From Echinarachnius parma (lineage: Eukaryota > Echinodermata > Echinoidea > Clypeasteroida > Echinarachniidae): a stretch of 64,000 bases of DNA. The notes under the pieces are model-generated. The model ran no database searches, was not told the origin of the DNA, and worked only from the letters and a program-made list of their open reading frames with translations. The translations under genes were made by a program, and so were the position numbers. Where the stretch lies: positions 1 through 64,000 of the forward strand of contig JBAMJV010001366.1 of NCBI GenBank assembly GCA_037951105.1. The letters run 5' to 3'. The number at the start of each line of letters is the position of its first letter. The stretch's first letter is position 1. Shown here piece after piece: positions 33,306 through 45,592 of the stretch.

Positions 33306-33630
33306 TCGTGTTTTTCATTCAGCAAGAAAAGTTGTCCACATTTGAGACCATTGGTTATGATGATCCAGATCGATAATGCCGAGACCGACGCGAACTAAAT
33401 GGCGCAAACACCCCCTCCAACTTGAGTACGCATAAGTACATTGATTTAGTCACTTAATCTGAACTATTATTGATATGCTTTATTGGCACGATACAGTCAT
33501 TCACACAAAATACACATAATCCCAATACACTTATCAACGTTGCGTACTATAGAGTACAGAAGCTATGACGTCATAAACATCTTTTTTTAGAATTTTCAAA
33601 TTTGAACTTTATTTTCCGAAGGAGTATCAA

Positions 33631-33828
33631 AAATAATGCCCAAATACCGAAAACCAATTGAATATGTTAAGTATTGGCTGAGATATGCCAATCAAAATAA
33701 TTTTTTTGTCAATAGGCAATCAGTGTTAAAGTGCTCTGGTTCATAACTTTATGAACAAGTGCACTATAACACTGATTGCCCATATATCGCACATATTCAA
33801 TTGATTTTCGGTATTTGGGCATTATTTT
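33631..33828. mobile_element. Palindromic MITE of about 200 bp
   Basis: The left arm AATAATGCCCAAATACCGAA and the right arm TTCGGTATTTGGGCATTATT are inverted. A second inner pair (GGCAATCAGTGTTA / TAACACTGATTGCC) continues the stem. Confidence 0.8.
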
Positions 33829-35479
33829 TTACACTATAATATAGTAGGTCTAAATGATTATTTTTAGGCCATCTACACGGGTGAGGACCTTGTTTTACTT
33901 TTTTTCTTCTTTCTTTTGTTGCTTGTCAGGTGCCCGGCCTCATGAAAATCAAATTATCTTCGGCGGGGATCAGGATTTATCATAAAATTACTTCAGTAAA
34001 CTAAGGCTGATTGTACAGACTATCACCTGATGAAATATTATGAAATTATAATTCGGTACAGAAAAAAATTTACCTACATTATAATACGTATTGAACGATA
34101 TAAATCAAGGTGTATTTGCAAGCCAATTAAGGAATTATTAAAGTTCACACCAGCGAACTGAGATAAAAAAAATAATCCATATAGCAAGATACATGGTACG
34201 ACGACACTGGATTACAGTATGTCACGTTTCATAACCGTTCCCATTGTAATATCAAATGAAATTATATTATGTCAGTATGTAACTGTGACGTATTTGTAAT
34301 ACAGATTACGAAATTAGTAATATGCTCTGTAATATGCTGTGCCATGAAAGTAATTTATCTCAGTATCATACTGTGGCGATCTGTTAATGGGGTGCATATC
34401 CGTACAAATTCCAAGTTATACATGCTTTACAAAACGTTTGCAATGTTAATGTGTTTGTACAATTGGTCGAAATCCCAAATGTTGATAATCGTGTTTAAAA
34501 ATTCACCAATGGTAATGTCAAAGTAAATCTTTTAGGGATGAAGTAACTTTGTTGACATGTGCAAAAAGTTATGAGTGGTTGATACGATGTATAATGTTGG
34601 TATATGATATGTCCAATTGGTGTTATGTGAACATTTTAAGTGGAATAGACGTTATATGGCCGAGTAATGAGCAAAAATGCAAAGTGATATTCACTAACTC
34701 ATTGCACTCACTTTGTACACGGTGTTCGCGGTCCAGTTGATAATATAACATCTGAATACTTCAATTGTAAATATATTTTTTAACGAAAGGGACATTTGAA
34801 AAACCAAAACCTGTCCCGTGTTGTTATTGTTAATACGAAAACAACACTGAACAAGGTATGAGGAAACCACTGATATTTTAAATGTATTTAGAGGATTCGG
34901 GCAATGTTACCAAATCCCTATAAATTGATTAATAGCACATTTTTGTGATCGTATAACACTTGAAGCTGACAAGGAGCCCCATAATGACAGTCCCTGTGGA
35001 TATCGGTTTGTGTATACGGCTACTGTACATGTATATTATACGTTACCTAGTACATGTATATGAATACTTTTGGCCCCGTACATTGTATGTACATCATATT
35101 TGTGCAAACAAACCTAAGTGTGATATTTTTAAAGGGAAATTTCTAGTCTTTAGAATACTGGATTAAGATTTTGATTCACATTTGACATCGTTGACAACAA
35201 ATGTGTTTATTATTTTTAGGGTGGATTTAGCGCCTTCAGACGATTATTGCTAATTAGATCTTGTCATCGAAGTTACTGAGGCTCTGGGTGAATCATGAAG
35301 CATTATCGAACAGATGGTGCCCACGACCAACGGTGGAATAAGATAGTTCCTCATTTTGTGGCTTTCAAGCAAGGAATAGCAACAACAATGCAATGCAAAC
35401 ACTTGAATTCAGATTGTGCCAATATAAACAAGAAATTGCTAATGACTATAGCAATAATAACCATGGGCGTAAATTTGTT
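33829..35479. other. No gene recognised
   Basis: AT-rich. Open frames at 34269-34740 and 34960-35166 have Cys- and Tyr-rich, non-domain content typical of chance. No supported feature. Confidence 0.45.
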
Positions 35480-35583
35480 TGGAAAGCACAATGCATTGGG
35501 GGGGGGGGGGGGGGGGGGGGGGGCGGCGAGCAATTGTTCACAAACAATGCTCGCCCCTCCAATGCATTGTGTTTTCCACCCAC
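35480..35583. mobile_element. Hairpin element with a poly-G arm
   Basis: GGAAAGCACAATGCATTGG then a G run (about 35499-35523), GCGAGCAATTGTT, and the inverted AACAATGCTCGCC, CCAATGCATTGTGTTTTCC. The homopolymer lies in one arm only. It interrupts a copy of the CAGGGGCCGCGG MITE, whose other part is 35584-35696. Confidence 0.7.
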
Positions 35584-35696
35584 TTTTTTTGGCTAAAACA
35601 AAGAAATACATAAACATGAAATAACACACTATATAACAATTCAAATGTGGTCAGCCCTTTCTTTCAAAACCTTTCCGCGGCCCCTGTTGAACTAAG
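35584..35696. mobile_element. Partial CAGGGGCCGCGG MITE (inverted)
   Basis: Inverse of the left part of 40462-40625: GGCTAAAACAAAG, AAATGTGGTCAGCCC, and the terminus CCGCGGCCCCTG. Confidence 0.75.
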
Positions 35697-35734
35697 TGGA
35701 CGATGCAAACTATTACTAACACTGAATTACAATT

Positions 35735-36017
35735 ATCAAACTTTACACCAACGTAACATTAGACCTTTATACCAAATGGTCATTAGACTAAATGGGCATT
35801 ATACCATGTGGTCATTAGCCCAAGTGGGACATTAGCCCAAGTGGGAGTAGCCCAACTGTCAATTAGACCAAACGGGAAGTTGATGAAATGGTGATTAGAC
35901 CAAGTGATGAACTGCCCATCTGGATATAGCCGAAGTGGGTGTAGCCCAAATGGGTATTAGACGTAGTGGTATTAGACGAACTGGTAAAAAGTCGAAGTGA
36001 TATTAGACGAATCGAAT
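35735..36017. repeat. Degenerate ~17-bp minisatellite (left part)
   Basis: Successive degenerate units around ATTAGAC(C/G)AAGTGG, such as GGTCATTAGAC, GAAGTGATATTAGACGAA and CAAGTGGGACATTAGCC. It resumes at 37986, so the foldback region between was inserted into it. Confidence 0.8.
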
Positions 36018-37985
36018 ATTAGACAATCTGGGGGTGTATTCTGAAAATTGTCTTTTCCCTAATATCGTATTATCTTAGGCTTATGACAAAACCGGTATTC
36101 TGGGGGTGTATTCTGAAAATCGTCTTATCTTTTGTATTATCTTTTGTCATAAGTCCATAAGATAATACACCGCTAAAATTGTCATAAATCGGTATTCTGA
36201 AAATTGTCTTAAGGGCATCATATCTTTCCCTGACCACGCCCATTAGTGCTGAGTTAACCAATCAAAATTGTTGTTACAAAATGTTTATATGCCCCCTCAG
36301 CCAATCAAAGTGGGTTAAATTGCGTATGCGTCGCATTTTCTTTAAACGCGCGCATCTAACTAGCTTTGCGCACACGTAGAAATTTCAATCAAAGTTCAAG
36401 AAGTTTATATATTTGGTCAAAGAGTATTTTTGTAAGAATGGGATTTTCATATGGTTAGATTTTCAATGGAATTTTCTCCCCCTCACTCTTATTTTCTAAC
36501 TTGTTCGCACGTACACACAGCTATACACACAACAAACATAGGGAGCTCTTTAAAATCTCAAATAATTGTCTTTAAATATGTTTAAACAAGATATAACAAA
36601 AGGAAAATACTGCCCCATAGCTGTCTCGGCATATGAGTAGAATTTATGATAATTTCATGATGAGATGAAAGATAAGAGAGTTTTCAGAATACACATTTTC
36701 CACCTCTGCTTGCGCGAACGCGCTTGTCAATAATGCGTGGCAAGGCGCGCCAGCTAATAGAGGTTAACAAACTTTCAGAGATAATACAAAAGATATGAGA
36801 GTTTTCAGAATACCGGTTTTGTCATAAGCCTAAGATTATTAGTTACACCCTGCTTGTTCACGCAATACGGGATATATCTACGTTCTGGTTCCATATTCCA
36901 TGAGGCCGGAGGCCGAATGGAATATGGAACCAGAACGTAGATATATCCCGTATTGCGTGAGAACAAGCAGGGTGTGACGGATTTATCTCTTTAAGTGTAT
37001 ACATTTTTTCAAACATCTCACATGGTCTCCAAGTAATATAAACTGTTCTGGAACCAGAACGTAGATATATCCCGTATTACCCGTTTGATCATTTTGACCA
37101 AGTAAATGAGGTAAATACGGGTTTGTCTCAAAGACAAATTGACCAATCAGATTACAGCAAAATGGCCCACTAAGAGATAAAATACGATATTAGGGAAAAG
37201 ACGATTTTCAGAATACACCCCCTGAAAACTCTCATAACTTTTGTATTATCTCTGAAAGTTTGTTAACCTCTATCAGCTGGCGCGCCTTGCCACGCAATTG
37301 ATAAGCGCGTTTGCGCAAGCAAATGTGTCCTTTTTTTGTATTCTTTTTCTTTTATCTCATCATACAGTTATCATAAATTGGTACTTGGAGTTATAAACGG
37401 GTTGGTTTGTTTATTCATACTTCTATGCTTGGTAGTTTAATCCTCCAAAACACTCCATAGGAGTTTTAACTGGAGGTGGGCTGTCTTTTCTTTTTGTTAT
37501 ATCTTGTTTAGAAATATTTAAAGACATTTATCTGAGATTTTGAAGAGCTCCCCATGTTTGTTGTATGAGTGAGTGTGTGTATGTGAGAAAACATATCGAA
37601 AATAAGAGTAAGGGGAGAAAATGTCATTGAAAATCTGACCATATGAAAATCCTATCCTTACAAAAATACTCTTTGACTAAGAAATATACATTTCTTGAAC
37701 TTTGATTGAAAATCGCATGTTTGCGCGAAGTTAGTTAGATGCGCGCGTTTAAAGAACATGCGACGCATACGCAATTTAACCCACTTTGATTGGCTGAGGG
37801 GGCATATTAACATTTTGTAACAACAATTTTGATTGGTTAACTCAGCAATAATGGGCGTGGTCAGGGAAAGATATGATACCCTTAAGACAATTTTCAGAAT
37901 ACCGATTTATGACAATTTTAGCGGTGTATTATCTTACGGACTTATGACAAAAGATAATACAAAAGATAAGACAATTTTTAGAATA
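36018..37985. mobile_element. Nested foldback element(s), ~2 kb
   Basis: The arms 36105-36420 and about 37690-37985 are long inverted repeats ending in GTATTCTGAAAATCGTCTTA, and inner inverted pairs (36660-36840 versus 37200-37340, both with GGCGCGCCTTGCC) nest inside. The terminal motif GGGGGTGTATTCTGAAAAT also occurs at 36018 and inverted at 37195-37215, suggesting one such element within another. No protein is encoded. Flanks are the two halves of one minisatellite. Confidence 0.8.
36845..36975. repeat. Near-perfect 131-bp hairpin
   Basis: The left arm (36845-36900, 56 bp) and the right arm (36918-36975, 58 bp) differ by one 2-bp indel. The 17-bp centre contains GGCCGGAGGCC. Part of the right arm (GGAACCAGAACGTAGATATA) is repeated at 37050. 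Confidence 0.92.
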
Positions 37986-38125
37986 CAAGTGGGTATTAGA
38001 CAATAAGGGTATAACCCAAATGGTTATTAGACGAACCGACAAATGGACCAAGTGGTTGTAAACGAAATGGGATTAGACTATGTGGGATAAGACGAAGTGG
38101 ATATTAGACGAAGCGGGGTTAGACC
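37986..38125. repeat. Degenerate ~17-bp minisatellite (right part)
   Basis: Continuation of 35735-36017: GTGGGTATTAGACAATAAGG, GATTAGACTATGTGG, GAAGTGGATATTAGACGAAG. Confidence 0.8.
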
Positions 38126-38934
38126 AAGTGGCAGTTTACCTTTTGAAATAGGCTAGTACTATGCGCGCACTACATAACACTGAGCTAACGTGCATTACGC
38201 ACCGTGCGCAACGCGTACGCAAGATGGCGCGCGCCTCTGATTTGACGAATCTGAACTACCTTTAAAATGCATTACAAGGGGATTCCGTGTTGTAGATGTA
38301 AATTTCATGACAGTCTAAAATACTTGCAGTCCTGCTTTTTAATATGTTTTATTATAAGACTACAATTAAATGGCTTTCCATAATAGTTAGATCCAACTTA
38401 GAGTTTAAGTTAAACTTAGGATATTTGTGAAACACCCCCCCCCCCCCCCCCCGGTTCCCGTAACGGGCTAATTCTAATTATGATTCAGACACAATAATCA
38501 TGATAATGTACATAAACGCACAGGGTGTAATCAGATGAGGAAAGCTCATCAGAAAACCGCTTGTTTGATCATTACGGTATAGACTATTTATGTACATAAT
38601 ATCGTTAATTGTTTTAATCATCTGAAATTTAAATGGAAATTAAAAAAGGCGGGAATATCCAATTTAAATAAAACCCTTCCCGCCCCCTCCTGTCTACATA
38701 GCTCGATTGATTTTGCATTTATCATGCATACTATTATCATTTTGAAGTGCACTTTTCGCGCTTGTCATCTGATAGTCATATTGCACCCATTAGCTAGAAA
38801 ATAACTTTGCTTTTGTACGGGGTTATTTGTGTGTTTTCTTTTTTTTAACAAGGTTTGTAAATAATATGATATGTTTTTACTTGTTAATGTTCTGAAATGC
38901 ACAATTATTGTATGAAGATATGTTGCACATGTGG
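38126..38934. other. No gene; MITE fragment and poly-C run
   Basis: 38365-38440 resembles one end of the 63295-63563 element (GGCTTTCCATAAT and TTGTGAAACACCCC). A C run follows at about 38435-38452. The rest belongs to the diverged segmental duplication with 27280-28450. Confidence 0.55.
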
Positions 38935-39180
38935 GTGGCGTGATCAGATCGGTGCCTCACTCCAAATCATAGGGTCCCGAGTTCGAATCCAATCGATGCT
39001 CTGGTGTATGTGGTGTATCTTGCAGAAAGACATTATACATCCACTTTTCTGCTCTCTATACCCATGGCCAGGAGTATATACATTGATACCTTGGTCGGAT
39101 GTCGATAAGCTTGATGCGAACATAAATAATAATAATGTTTCGATTTATATAGCGCCTAACATGGCTTTTTGCGTAGTGCA
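38935..39180 (+). mobile_element. SINE with tRNA-like head and Deu-like body (copy 2)
   Basis: The head has GTCCCGAGTTCGAATCC (B box). The body has TATCTTGCAGAAAGACATTA, CTGCTCTCTATACCCATGG, GGAGTATATACATTGATACC. The tail is AATAATAATAATG, then GATTTATATAGCGCC. The order and wording resemble the conserved central domain of deuterostome DeuSINEs. Pol III transcribed and mobilised by a partner LINE (family knowledge). Confidence 0.72.
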
Positions 39181-39884
39181 TGCTCACCGAGGAGTCGAGA
39201 TGGTGCACAAGATTATTTGTACTAATATACGGTTTTAAATGTGCTCGTATTACCAGGGGTAATAATGTATGGTTGGATGCTGTGAATGTTTGCTTACAGG
39301 TGGGTGCACGTTATCAATACAGAACTATTGGTATCATTACATGAGATTGACAGTGAGCCATGCCTAGCTAATCGCGGAATTACTTTTGTCACCTATTGTA
39401 TGTACATGAATACTGCTTGCGATACCAATTATATATAGATGTTTAATGGTAAGTCTATTTTAAGATTTAAATAGTTATGGTTGTATTACTTAAAGGAAAC
39501 CGCCACCCAAAAATAATATTCTCATAAAGGAAAGGTAATTGTTTTGGTAGTTCATTTCACATACAAGTTCAGAATAATTGACTTCCAGAAAAAAAGAGAA
39601 AAAAGACCACGGCTTTTGTATAGGACGATCCTGTGTTTTCGTGGCTATATTGTCTCCTAACGTACGCGTGTATAGAGTTGGCGCACTCGCAGGCAATTGA
39701 CATACACGGAACCATGAGATCCTGATGGTTCCGTAAGTGTTAGTGATTTATTGTATTGTTTATGAATTACACAACCCTTTACAAAGTGTTGCACATTATT
39801 TGTTATAAAAGACGCATACCAAAACATATACAAAATATATAAGACTATGTTGTCCTTTGCGTGGTGGTCCCCTTCAATCATGTT

Positions 39885-41020
39885 AATTCCGTTAGCTTAC
39901 ACATGGGGAAGTTGTTTGATTACCAGCTGATACAAATGTAAGAATTGTACACAGAAATAATTATGTTTATTCTGTATTAAACTGCTTATATTCTTACTTT
40001 CAAATATTCTTGAATAGTGTACTCGGATCGCTTAAGCAGAACGCTTAATAGAGAAATGTTGACGTTTTAATTGTGTTGTGTGGATAAGGCAAGTATATAT
40101 ACCGGTATATAATTATAGTTGAAGTCAAAAGATGTTAGTAGGTAAGTTAACGTAAGTTAATGTAAATAACTCCCTTAGCTTGCACATGGGGTAGTTATTT
40201 CAGCTGATAGAAATGTAAGCATTGTTATAAGAAATAATTATGTTTATGCTGTAGTGTATTATTCTACATATACTATTACGTTCAATTATTCTTGAATAGT
40301 GTACTCGGATCGCTCAAGCGGAACGTTAAAGAAAGATGTTGACTTTGTAATTGTTCTGTGGGGATAAGGCATGTATATACCGATGTAATTATAGATGAAG
40401 TCAAAAGATGTTAGTTAATGTATGTTAATGTACATGTAATACCGTTATCTTACACATGGGGCAGGGGCCGCGGAAAAAGTGAGGGGCTGACCACATTTGA
40501 ATTGTTATATTGTTTATTATTTTATGCTTATGTATTACTTTGTTTTAAGCCAAAAAGTGGGGGGGGGGGGGGGGGGGGGGGCGGCTGCAGCCCCCCCCCC
40601 CCCCCCCCCGGTTCCGCGTCTCCTGTGGGGTATTTTAGTTGCTTCATTACCAGCTGATAGAAATGTATTTTATGCATATACTCTTACGTTCAAATATTCT
40701 TGAATAGTGTACTCGGATCGCTCAAGCGTAACATTTAACAGAAAGATGTTGACTTTGTACATGTAGTTGTTTTATTGTGGGATAAGGCAAGTATAAACCG
40801 ATAGCTGAAGTCAAAAGATGTGAGTTGGTTAGTTAATGTATGTTAATGTACATAATACCGTTAGCTTACACATGGGGTATATTCTATATTCTTGAATAGT
40901 GTACTCAGATCGCTCAAGCGGAGCATTAAAAAAAAAGATGTTGACTTTGTAATTGTTTTGTGGGGATAAGGCACGTATACGGTATATAATTTAAGTTGTA
41001 GTCAAAAAGTGTTAGTAGGT
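39885..41020 (+). repeat. Satellite array of ~280-bp units (about 4 copies)
   Basis: Units start near 39893, 40178, 40448 and 40860 with CTTACACATGGGG and contain CTTGAATAGTGTACTCGGAT, CGCTCAAGCGGAAC, GATGTTGACTTTG and GAAGTCAAAAGATGTTAG. The third unit is split by the MITE at 40462-40625. An extra diverged copy is at 28215. Confidence 0.85.
40462..40625. mobile_element. CAGGGGCCGCGG MITE inside a satellite unit (copy 2)
   Basis: 164 bp, with TGGGG on both sides (40457-40461 and 40626-40630). Neighbouring satellite units preserve the uninterrupted CACATGGGG site, confirming insertion with a 5-bp duplication. The body has facing G and C runs around CGGCTGCAG, giving a G/C hairpin. Confidence 0.9.
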
Positions 41021-41079
41021 TAGAAGTCGGTTAGAGATCGAAAGGAATCACAGTTTATGTTTAGAAAGCGTTTCAAAAA

Positions 41080-41575
41080 AGAGTAATTTGTGAGGTAATG
41101 AAATACTGTTCAATATTTGGAAGAGCACGTGAATTTAAAGATAACACTTTATTTTATCAAAATCGGTCCAGGGACGGCTTAAATATCAACAAATGTATCC
41201 AATTGGAATGTTTGCGCGGCCCACATTTATAATGCCTATACACATTTTCCAAAATATACTAATGTGGCTTATAAATGTTGATGATCTCTATAAAAAAAAA
41301 ACACATGATATCATTCACAATTTTGTATAAGAAATGGTTGAAAGCAATCTGTTTCTGAGGGCGCCCTCTTGTGTTTTAACGAATATTTTTAAAATGATGA
41401 CATCCTTTTAAATCGGTTAGCCAATTGTAAATTGTTTGTTTGATTGTTAATTCTTTTTGTTTTGTTTACTTTTCGGGTATTGTGGAGCATATAGTTTGTA
41501 ATGATCCGGTGCAAGTTTGGATTACTAAAGTTGAGTTTGACCAAAAGTGTTCTATCCATTTAAAGGGATAGTTGA
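41080..41575. mobile_element. AAGGGATAGTT MITE, inverted copy
   Basis: Reverse of the 28757-29297 layout: GTGAGGTAATGAAATACTG, then TTTATTTTATCAAAATCGG, then CTTTAAATCGGTT-like blocks and GAGTTTGACC near the end. Its end abuts the start of another copy in opposite orientation. Confidence 0.75.
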
Positions 41576-42112
41576 GATTTGGTAAAGAGAGTACAGTTTT
41601 GGTCAACCTGAATTTTAGTAACCAAAACCTGCACCATTACATTACAAAACAATAGCTATAACTCCACCGTGCTCAAAAGGAATACAAAAATTACACACGG
41701 CTATAAAGTAAAAAGTCTGTTATCATTTAAAAAGAGCACTTATTAGTTTCAACCATTTAAAACAAAATATTGTGCATGTGATCTTGTGTTAAAATAGTGA
41801 TTAGATAGAGATAATCAACAACTATTTAAAAACCTCTTTTGTACATTTTTGAAAAGGGGAAGCATTTTAAAAATGTTTGTTAACGGCTGGTTCAAAAGTA
41901 TCGAATATTTGTAGGGCCCCACAATTATTACAAATGGTTATGTTTATAGATATTTCAGCCATTTCTGAATCTATATTGATCAAATAAAGTTTATTCTGTC
42001 ATTAAAATATTGTATGCTCTTTCAAATTTGACACTCAGTTTCTCATTTTCTCACAAAACATGATTATGTACATGTGTAGCGCCCTCTATACCAAAACTCA
42101 ACTATTCTCTTT
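41572..42112. mobile_element. AAGGGATAGTT MITE, forward copy
   Basis: Starts AAGGGATAGTTGAGATTTGG and ends GTAGCGCCCTCTATACC, AAAACTCAACTATTCTCTTT. Forms a head-to-head pair with the previous copy. Confidence 0.78.
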
Positions 42113-42387
42113 AGCATGATAACTGCATGTGACAAATTTGGTAAATGTTCAAGTCTCAATTGGTCACGGTAAGATTTAAAGTATGGTAATGGCTACAATA
42201 ATTAAGTGGCTATCATAGTCACGCTTATTTACGTTAGTAGAATGTTGCTACCATTTTACAGATAAATTCAAATAATTGACCATCATAAACAGACGAAACA
42301 TAACTTTTGTTCTTGTATGTCAGTATGTAGTGTTAATAATCGCAACAAGTACTTCTACGTTAACATTATTGAGTCAAATTATGTTAA

Positions 42388-43045
42388 AGTGGCCAGGCAA
42401 ACCAAACGCATGTTATCTTCTGTTCATCTGTATTAGTGTACACATCAACTATTTGTAAACCATTTGACCCAAACATATTTTGTATATTTTAAAACATTTT
42501 AGTAATTATTTGTCTCCATATTGCTAAGCCCCCACCTCTGAAAACCTCTCCAGAGTAAAATTATATTTTTGACTGGTTGTGACATCATCAGTCATTCACT
42601 ACTCAGTTACAAAGAAGTGACCTTACCCAAGCTGAGTGCATAATCACAATAGCATCACACGGTTGAATACAATATCAACTAACACACCTTCAATTTCAAT
42701 AGCAGTTGGTATGTCAGAAGAGCACTGTCTTATAAGCTATTGTATGTAGGCATGCAGGGCATGCTTTTGTGTGCATGTTCTTTTTGTACTTGTATCTTTT
42801 GTTAATCTCATGGTAGCTGACCAGTGATTGACAGATGATGTCACAACTAGTCAATAATAAAATTCACTCTGGAGGGTTTTTTAGGAGGTGGGGCTTAGCA
42901 ACATGAAGACAAATAAATGATAAAATGTTTAAAAATATACAAAACATATTTAGGTCAAACAGTTTACAAATATTAAATGTGTACACTAATACAGATATAC
43001 AGAAGTCAATATGCATTTGGTTTGCAAGGCCCCTAGGTGCACCTG
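42388..43045. mobile_element. TTAA-flanked MITE, full copy (copy 2)
   Basis: TTAA lies on both sides (42384-42387 and 43046-43049). TIRs of about 190 bp contain GGCAAACCAAACGCATG on the left and the inverse of GCAAACCAAATGCATA on the right. The left end is about 11 bp shorter than the right. Homologous to 20391-20992. Confidence 0.82.
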
Positions 43046-43856
43046 TTAAGTGTCTAACTCCACACAGATGTATTTGAGCTTCCACGTTCGTTTTTCACCA
43101 TGTTGTATGGCTTATGGTAAGAGAAGAATAAAATAGGGTTCGATTTTTTCAAATGCCCCTTAGTATGAATATATATATCATTGATAAATATTCAGCTCGA
43201 GAGCGTTTATAATCGGTCATAAACGTCCTACTGTAATTAGTTGTAAAAGCTGACGCAAATTTTCGTTTTTTTAACAAGGAAAGCAGTGTTCTTTTGTGAC
43301 ATATCTTACAATGATTTTGGTATAGGATTGAAGTCTCAAATGTCATTTTGGGTAATATTTGACACTTTACAGGTGCACCTTCAAAACATCCTAAAACAAT
43401 AAATCATCTTAAAATAAATTAGCGAGCACGTCAAAGATTTCATAGATTACTGTTGTCAGTGCTTCTTGTTTTATTTTGTATTTTTGGTATTTACGTCATC
43501 GAAGTGCCGTTGGGAAATCTGAAATGCTCCAAAGAGTTGTGGCCTAGGGGCCTAGCATGATCGCGGATTGCTGGGATACTCCCCTTGTGTATTTTCTGTA
43601 TGTTTTGTACTATTTTTGATACAAATTATTGGAAAACATGCCCCCCCCCCCCCCCCTCAGTACCCGTAGGCGAAGGTAGGTCCAAGTCTCGAAAACAGAG
43701 CTTGCTCCAATATACAGAAAGAAACTACATGTATGGTGTGCACCCTATAACCGCCCGCCCCCCCCCCCCCCCACCCTACTCCCAGCCCCTCCGTAGTTAC
43801 GCTACTGCCCCGTACCACAAGTTCCGCTGAGGACCGTAGCTTGCTCCATTATATAA
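43046..43856. other. No gene recognised; two poly-C runs
   Basis: C runs at about 43641-43656 and 43757-43771. Otherwise nothing supported. Confidence 0.5.
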
Positions 43857-44130
43857 AACACGTTATATAGAATGAGCGAAACTAACGGTAGTATGAACGG
43901 AACTAGCGGTCGGTCTGTGATCAAGAACACGTTATATAGAATGAGCGAAACTAGCGGTAGTATGAACGGAACTAGCGGTCGGGTCTGTGATAAAGAACAC
44001 GTTATATAGAATGAGCGAAACTAGCGGTAGTATGAACGGAACTAGCGGTCGGGTCTGTGATATAAAACACGTTTATATAAACTGAGCAAAACTAGCGGTA
44101 GTATATATGAACGGAACTAGCTGTCGGGTC
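43857..44130. repeat. 70-72-bp minisatellite, 4 units
   Basis: Units begin AACACGTTATATAGAATGAG at 43857, 43927 and 43998, with a diverged fourth unit near 44069. Each contains CTAGCGGTAGTATGAACGG. Confidence 0.9.
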
Positions 44131-44259
44131 CGAGGCCGTACGCATCACATTGCACGTACGGGTATATCGCGTGCGCGCTGGTCATGAATATGCATACATT
44201 ACGATGACGTATCCCGGTTTCTTTGGCCACGCCCCCTACCGCTAGTTTAGTGCATCGTA

Positions 44260-44450
44260 TGGGGCCAGAGTTTTTTACAATTAGAGGGGGATCTACCACA
44301 AAAGTACGTACGCACAAGGGGGAGGGGGGGGGGGGGGGTAATCTGATGCGTACTCTCCATTGAACCACGTGTATAAAAAGTGCGTACAGGGGGGGAGGGG
44401 TGGTCAATTTCGGACCAAAAATTGCGTACGTACTTTGTAGATGGCCCCTA
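44260..44450. mobile_element. Small MITE with GGGGCC ends
   Basis: The left end ATGGGGCCA and the right end GATGGCCCCTA are inverted, as are AAAGTACGTACGCA and TGCGTACGTACTTT just inside. G-rich interior (44310-44340). Confidence 0.6.
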
Positions 44451-44535
44451 TGCTATCCGCTTTGCGTGTTAGCTGACGAAAAAACAAGAGGGCGCTTTAC
44501 AGAAAATGTACCTCTCTTACATTGACTGATTGTTA

Positions 44536-44598
44536 TGTAGCAGTCATACTGCCAAACTGAATCCGAACCGAAACCAGACCGAACTTCCACGTTATCGG
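44536..44598. mobile_element. Fragment of the GTAGCAGTCATAC MITE
   Basis: GTAGCAGTCATACTGCCAAA then CCGAACCGAAACCAGACC matches the left end of 58517-58743 and stops at TTATCGGGCACC, where the next fragment begins. Confidence 0.75.
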
Positions 44599-44766
44599 GC
44601 ACCTGACATGGTCTCACTCACAGTGTCCTAAAACAAAAACTACACGACCAAAACTACTGTTCTTGATATCGTATTTCATTGGAAAATACACCCTATCCGA
44701 TAGACATGATCATGTTGGTACTATATTGTGGGAAGTGCCCCGTTCCGTTTCTTGGGGGCCACCCCG
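44599..44766. mobile_element. 3' part of the CAGGGTGGCC element (copy 2)
   Basis: Matches about 10455-10637: GGTCTCACTCACAG, CTACACGACCAAA, GGGAAGTGCCCCGTTCCGTT and terminal GGCCACCCCG. It joins the preceding MITE fragment exactly at a shared GGCACCTGACATGG, so the junction may be recombinational. Confidence 0.78.
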
Positions 44767-45061
44767 TATTATGAAACCATGATCAGATGTGCGTTTTCAA
44801 TGAAGTTTACTTTGTTGATCTATATATTTATCTATCAGGCCATAGTTCATCCAGATGTTGGACAAAGCCCTCCTCATGATATTTCCATTCTCTTCTATCT
44901 CTAGCTATCCTGGGCTACGTGGCTGTTCCCATGTACATTATATCTCTCCATCTTTTCTTTTGCCTTCCTCTTCTTCTCTTTCCCTTCTTTGGTTGCCATT
45001 CTGTTTAACGATATGTCCATGTATTATCATAAAGTCTTGTTACATTCATGGCCAGCCCATC
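44767..45061. other. No gene recognised
   Basis: Pyrimidine-rich patch (44940-45000). It is the left flank of the composite element; target TC at 45060-45061. Confidence 0.5.
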
Positions 45062-45592
45062 CCCAGGTAGCAAGCCAACGTTGGTCCAACGTTGGACCAA
45101 CGTTGTCCAATTTTTTCGGCAACGTTGGTCCAACGTTGTCCGGCAACGTTGGACCAACGTTGCTTGCGTACGCCCAAACAACGCTGCTCCAACGTTGGCG
45201 AAAACAAAATACCAACGTTGGATCAACGTTGGTCCATCGTTGGAAAGTTGTCATTTGTCAACGTTGGACCAACGCTTTTCCAACGTTGATCCAAGGTTGG
45301 TATTTTGTATTCGCCAACGTTGGAGCAGCGTTGGTTGGGCGTACGCAAACGTTGATCCAACGTCAAAGCAACATGTGTCCAACAAGCATCCACCATATTT
45401 CCAACAAGCATCCAATATGTCTCCAACACTCATCCAACAAGCATCCAACATGTCTCCAACAAGCATCCAACATGTCTCCAACAAGCATCCAACGTTGGTC
45501 CAGCGTAATTCACCAACATTTCTCCAACGTTGGTCCAACGTTGGTCCAACGTTGGTCCAACGTTGGTCCAACATTGGACCAACGTCTCACCG
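45062..45592. repeat. Irregular CCAACGTTGG minisatellite (copy L)
   Basis: Dense repeats of CCAACGTTGG and TCCAACGTTGG, with a stretch of CATGTCTCCAACAAGCATCC units (45395-45490). Paralogues are at 54950-55546 and 56500-57029. Open frames are repeat artefacts. Confidence 0.9.
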
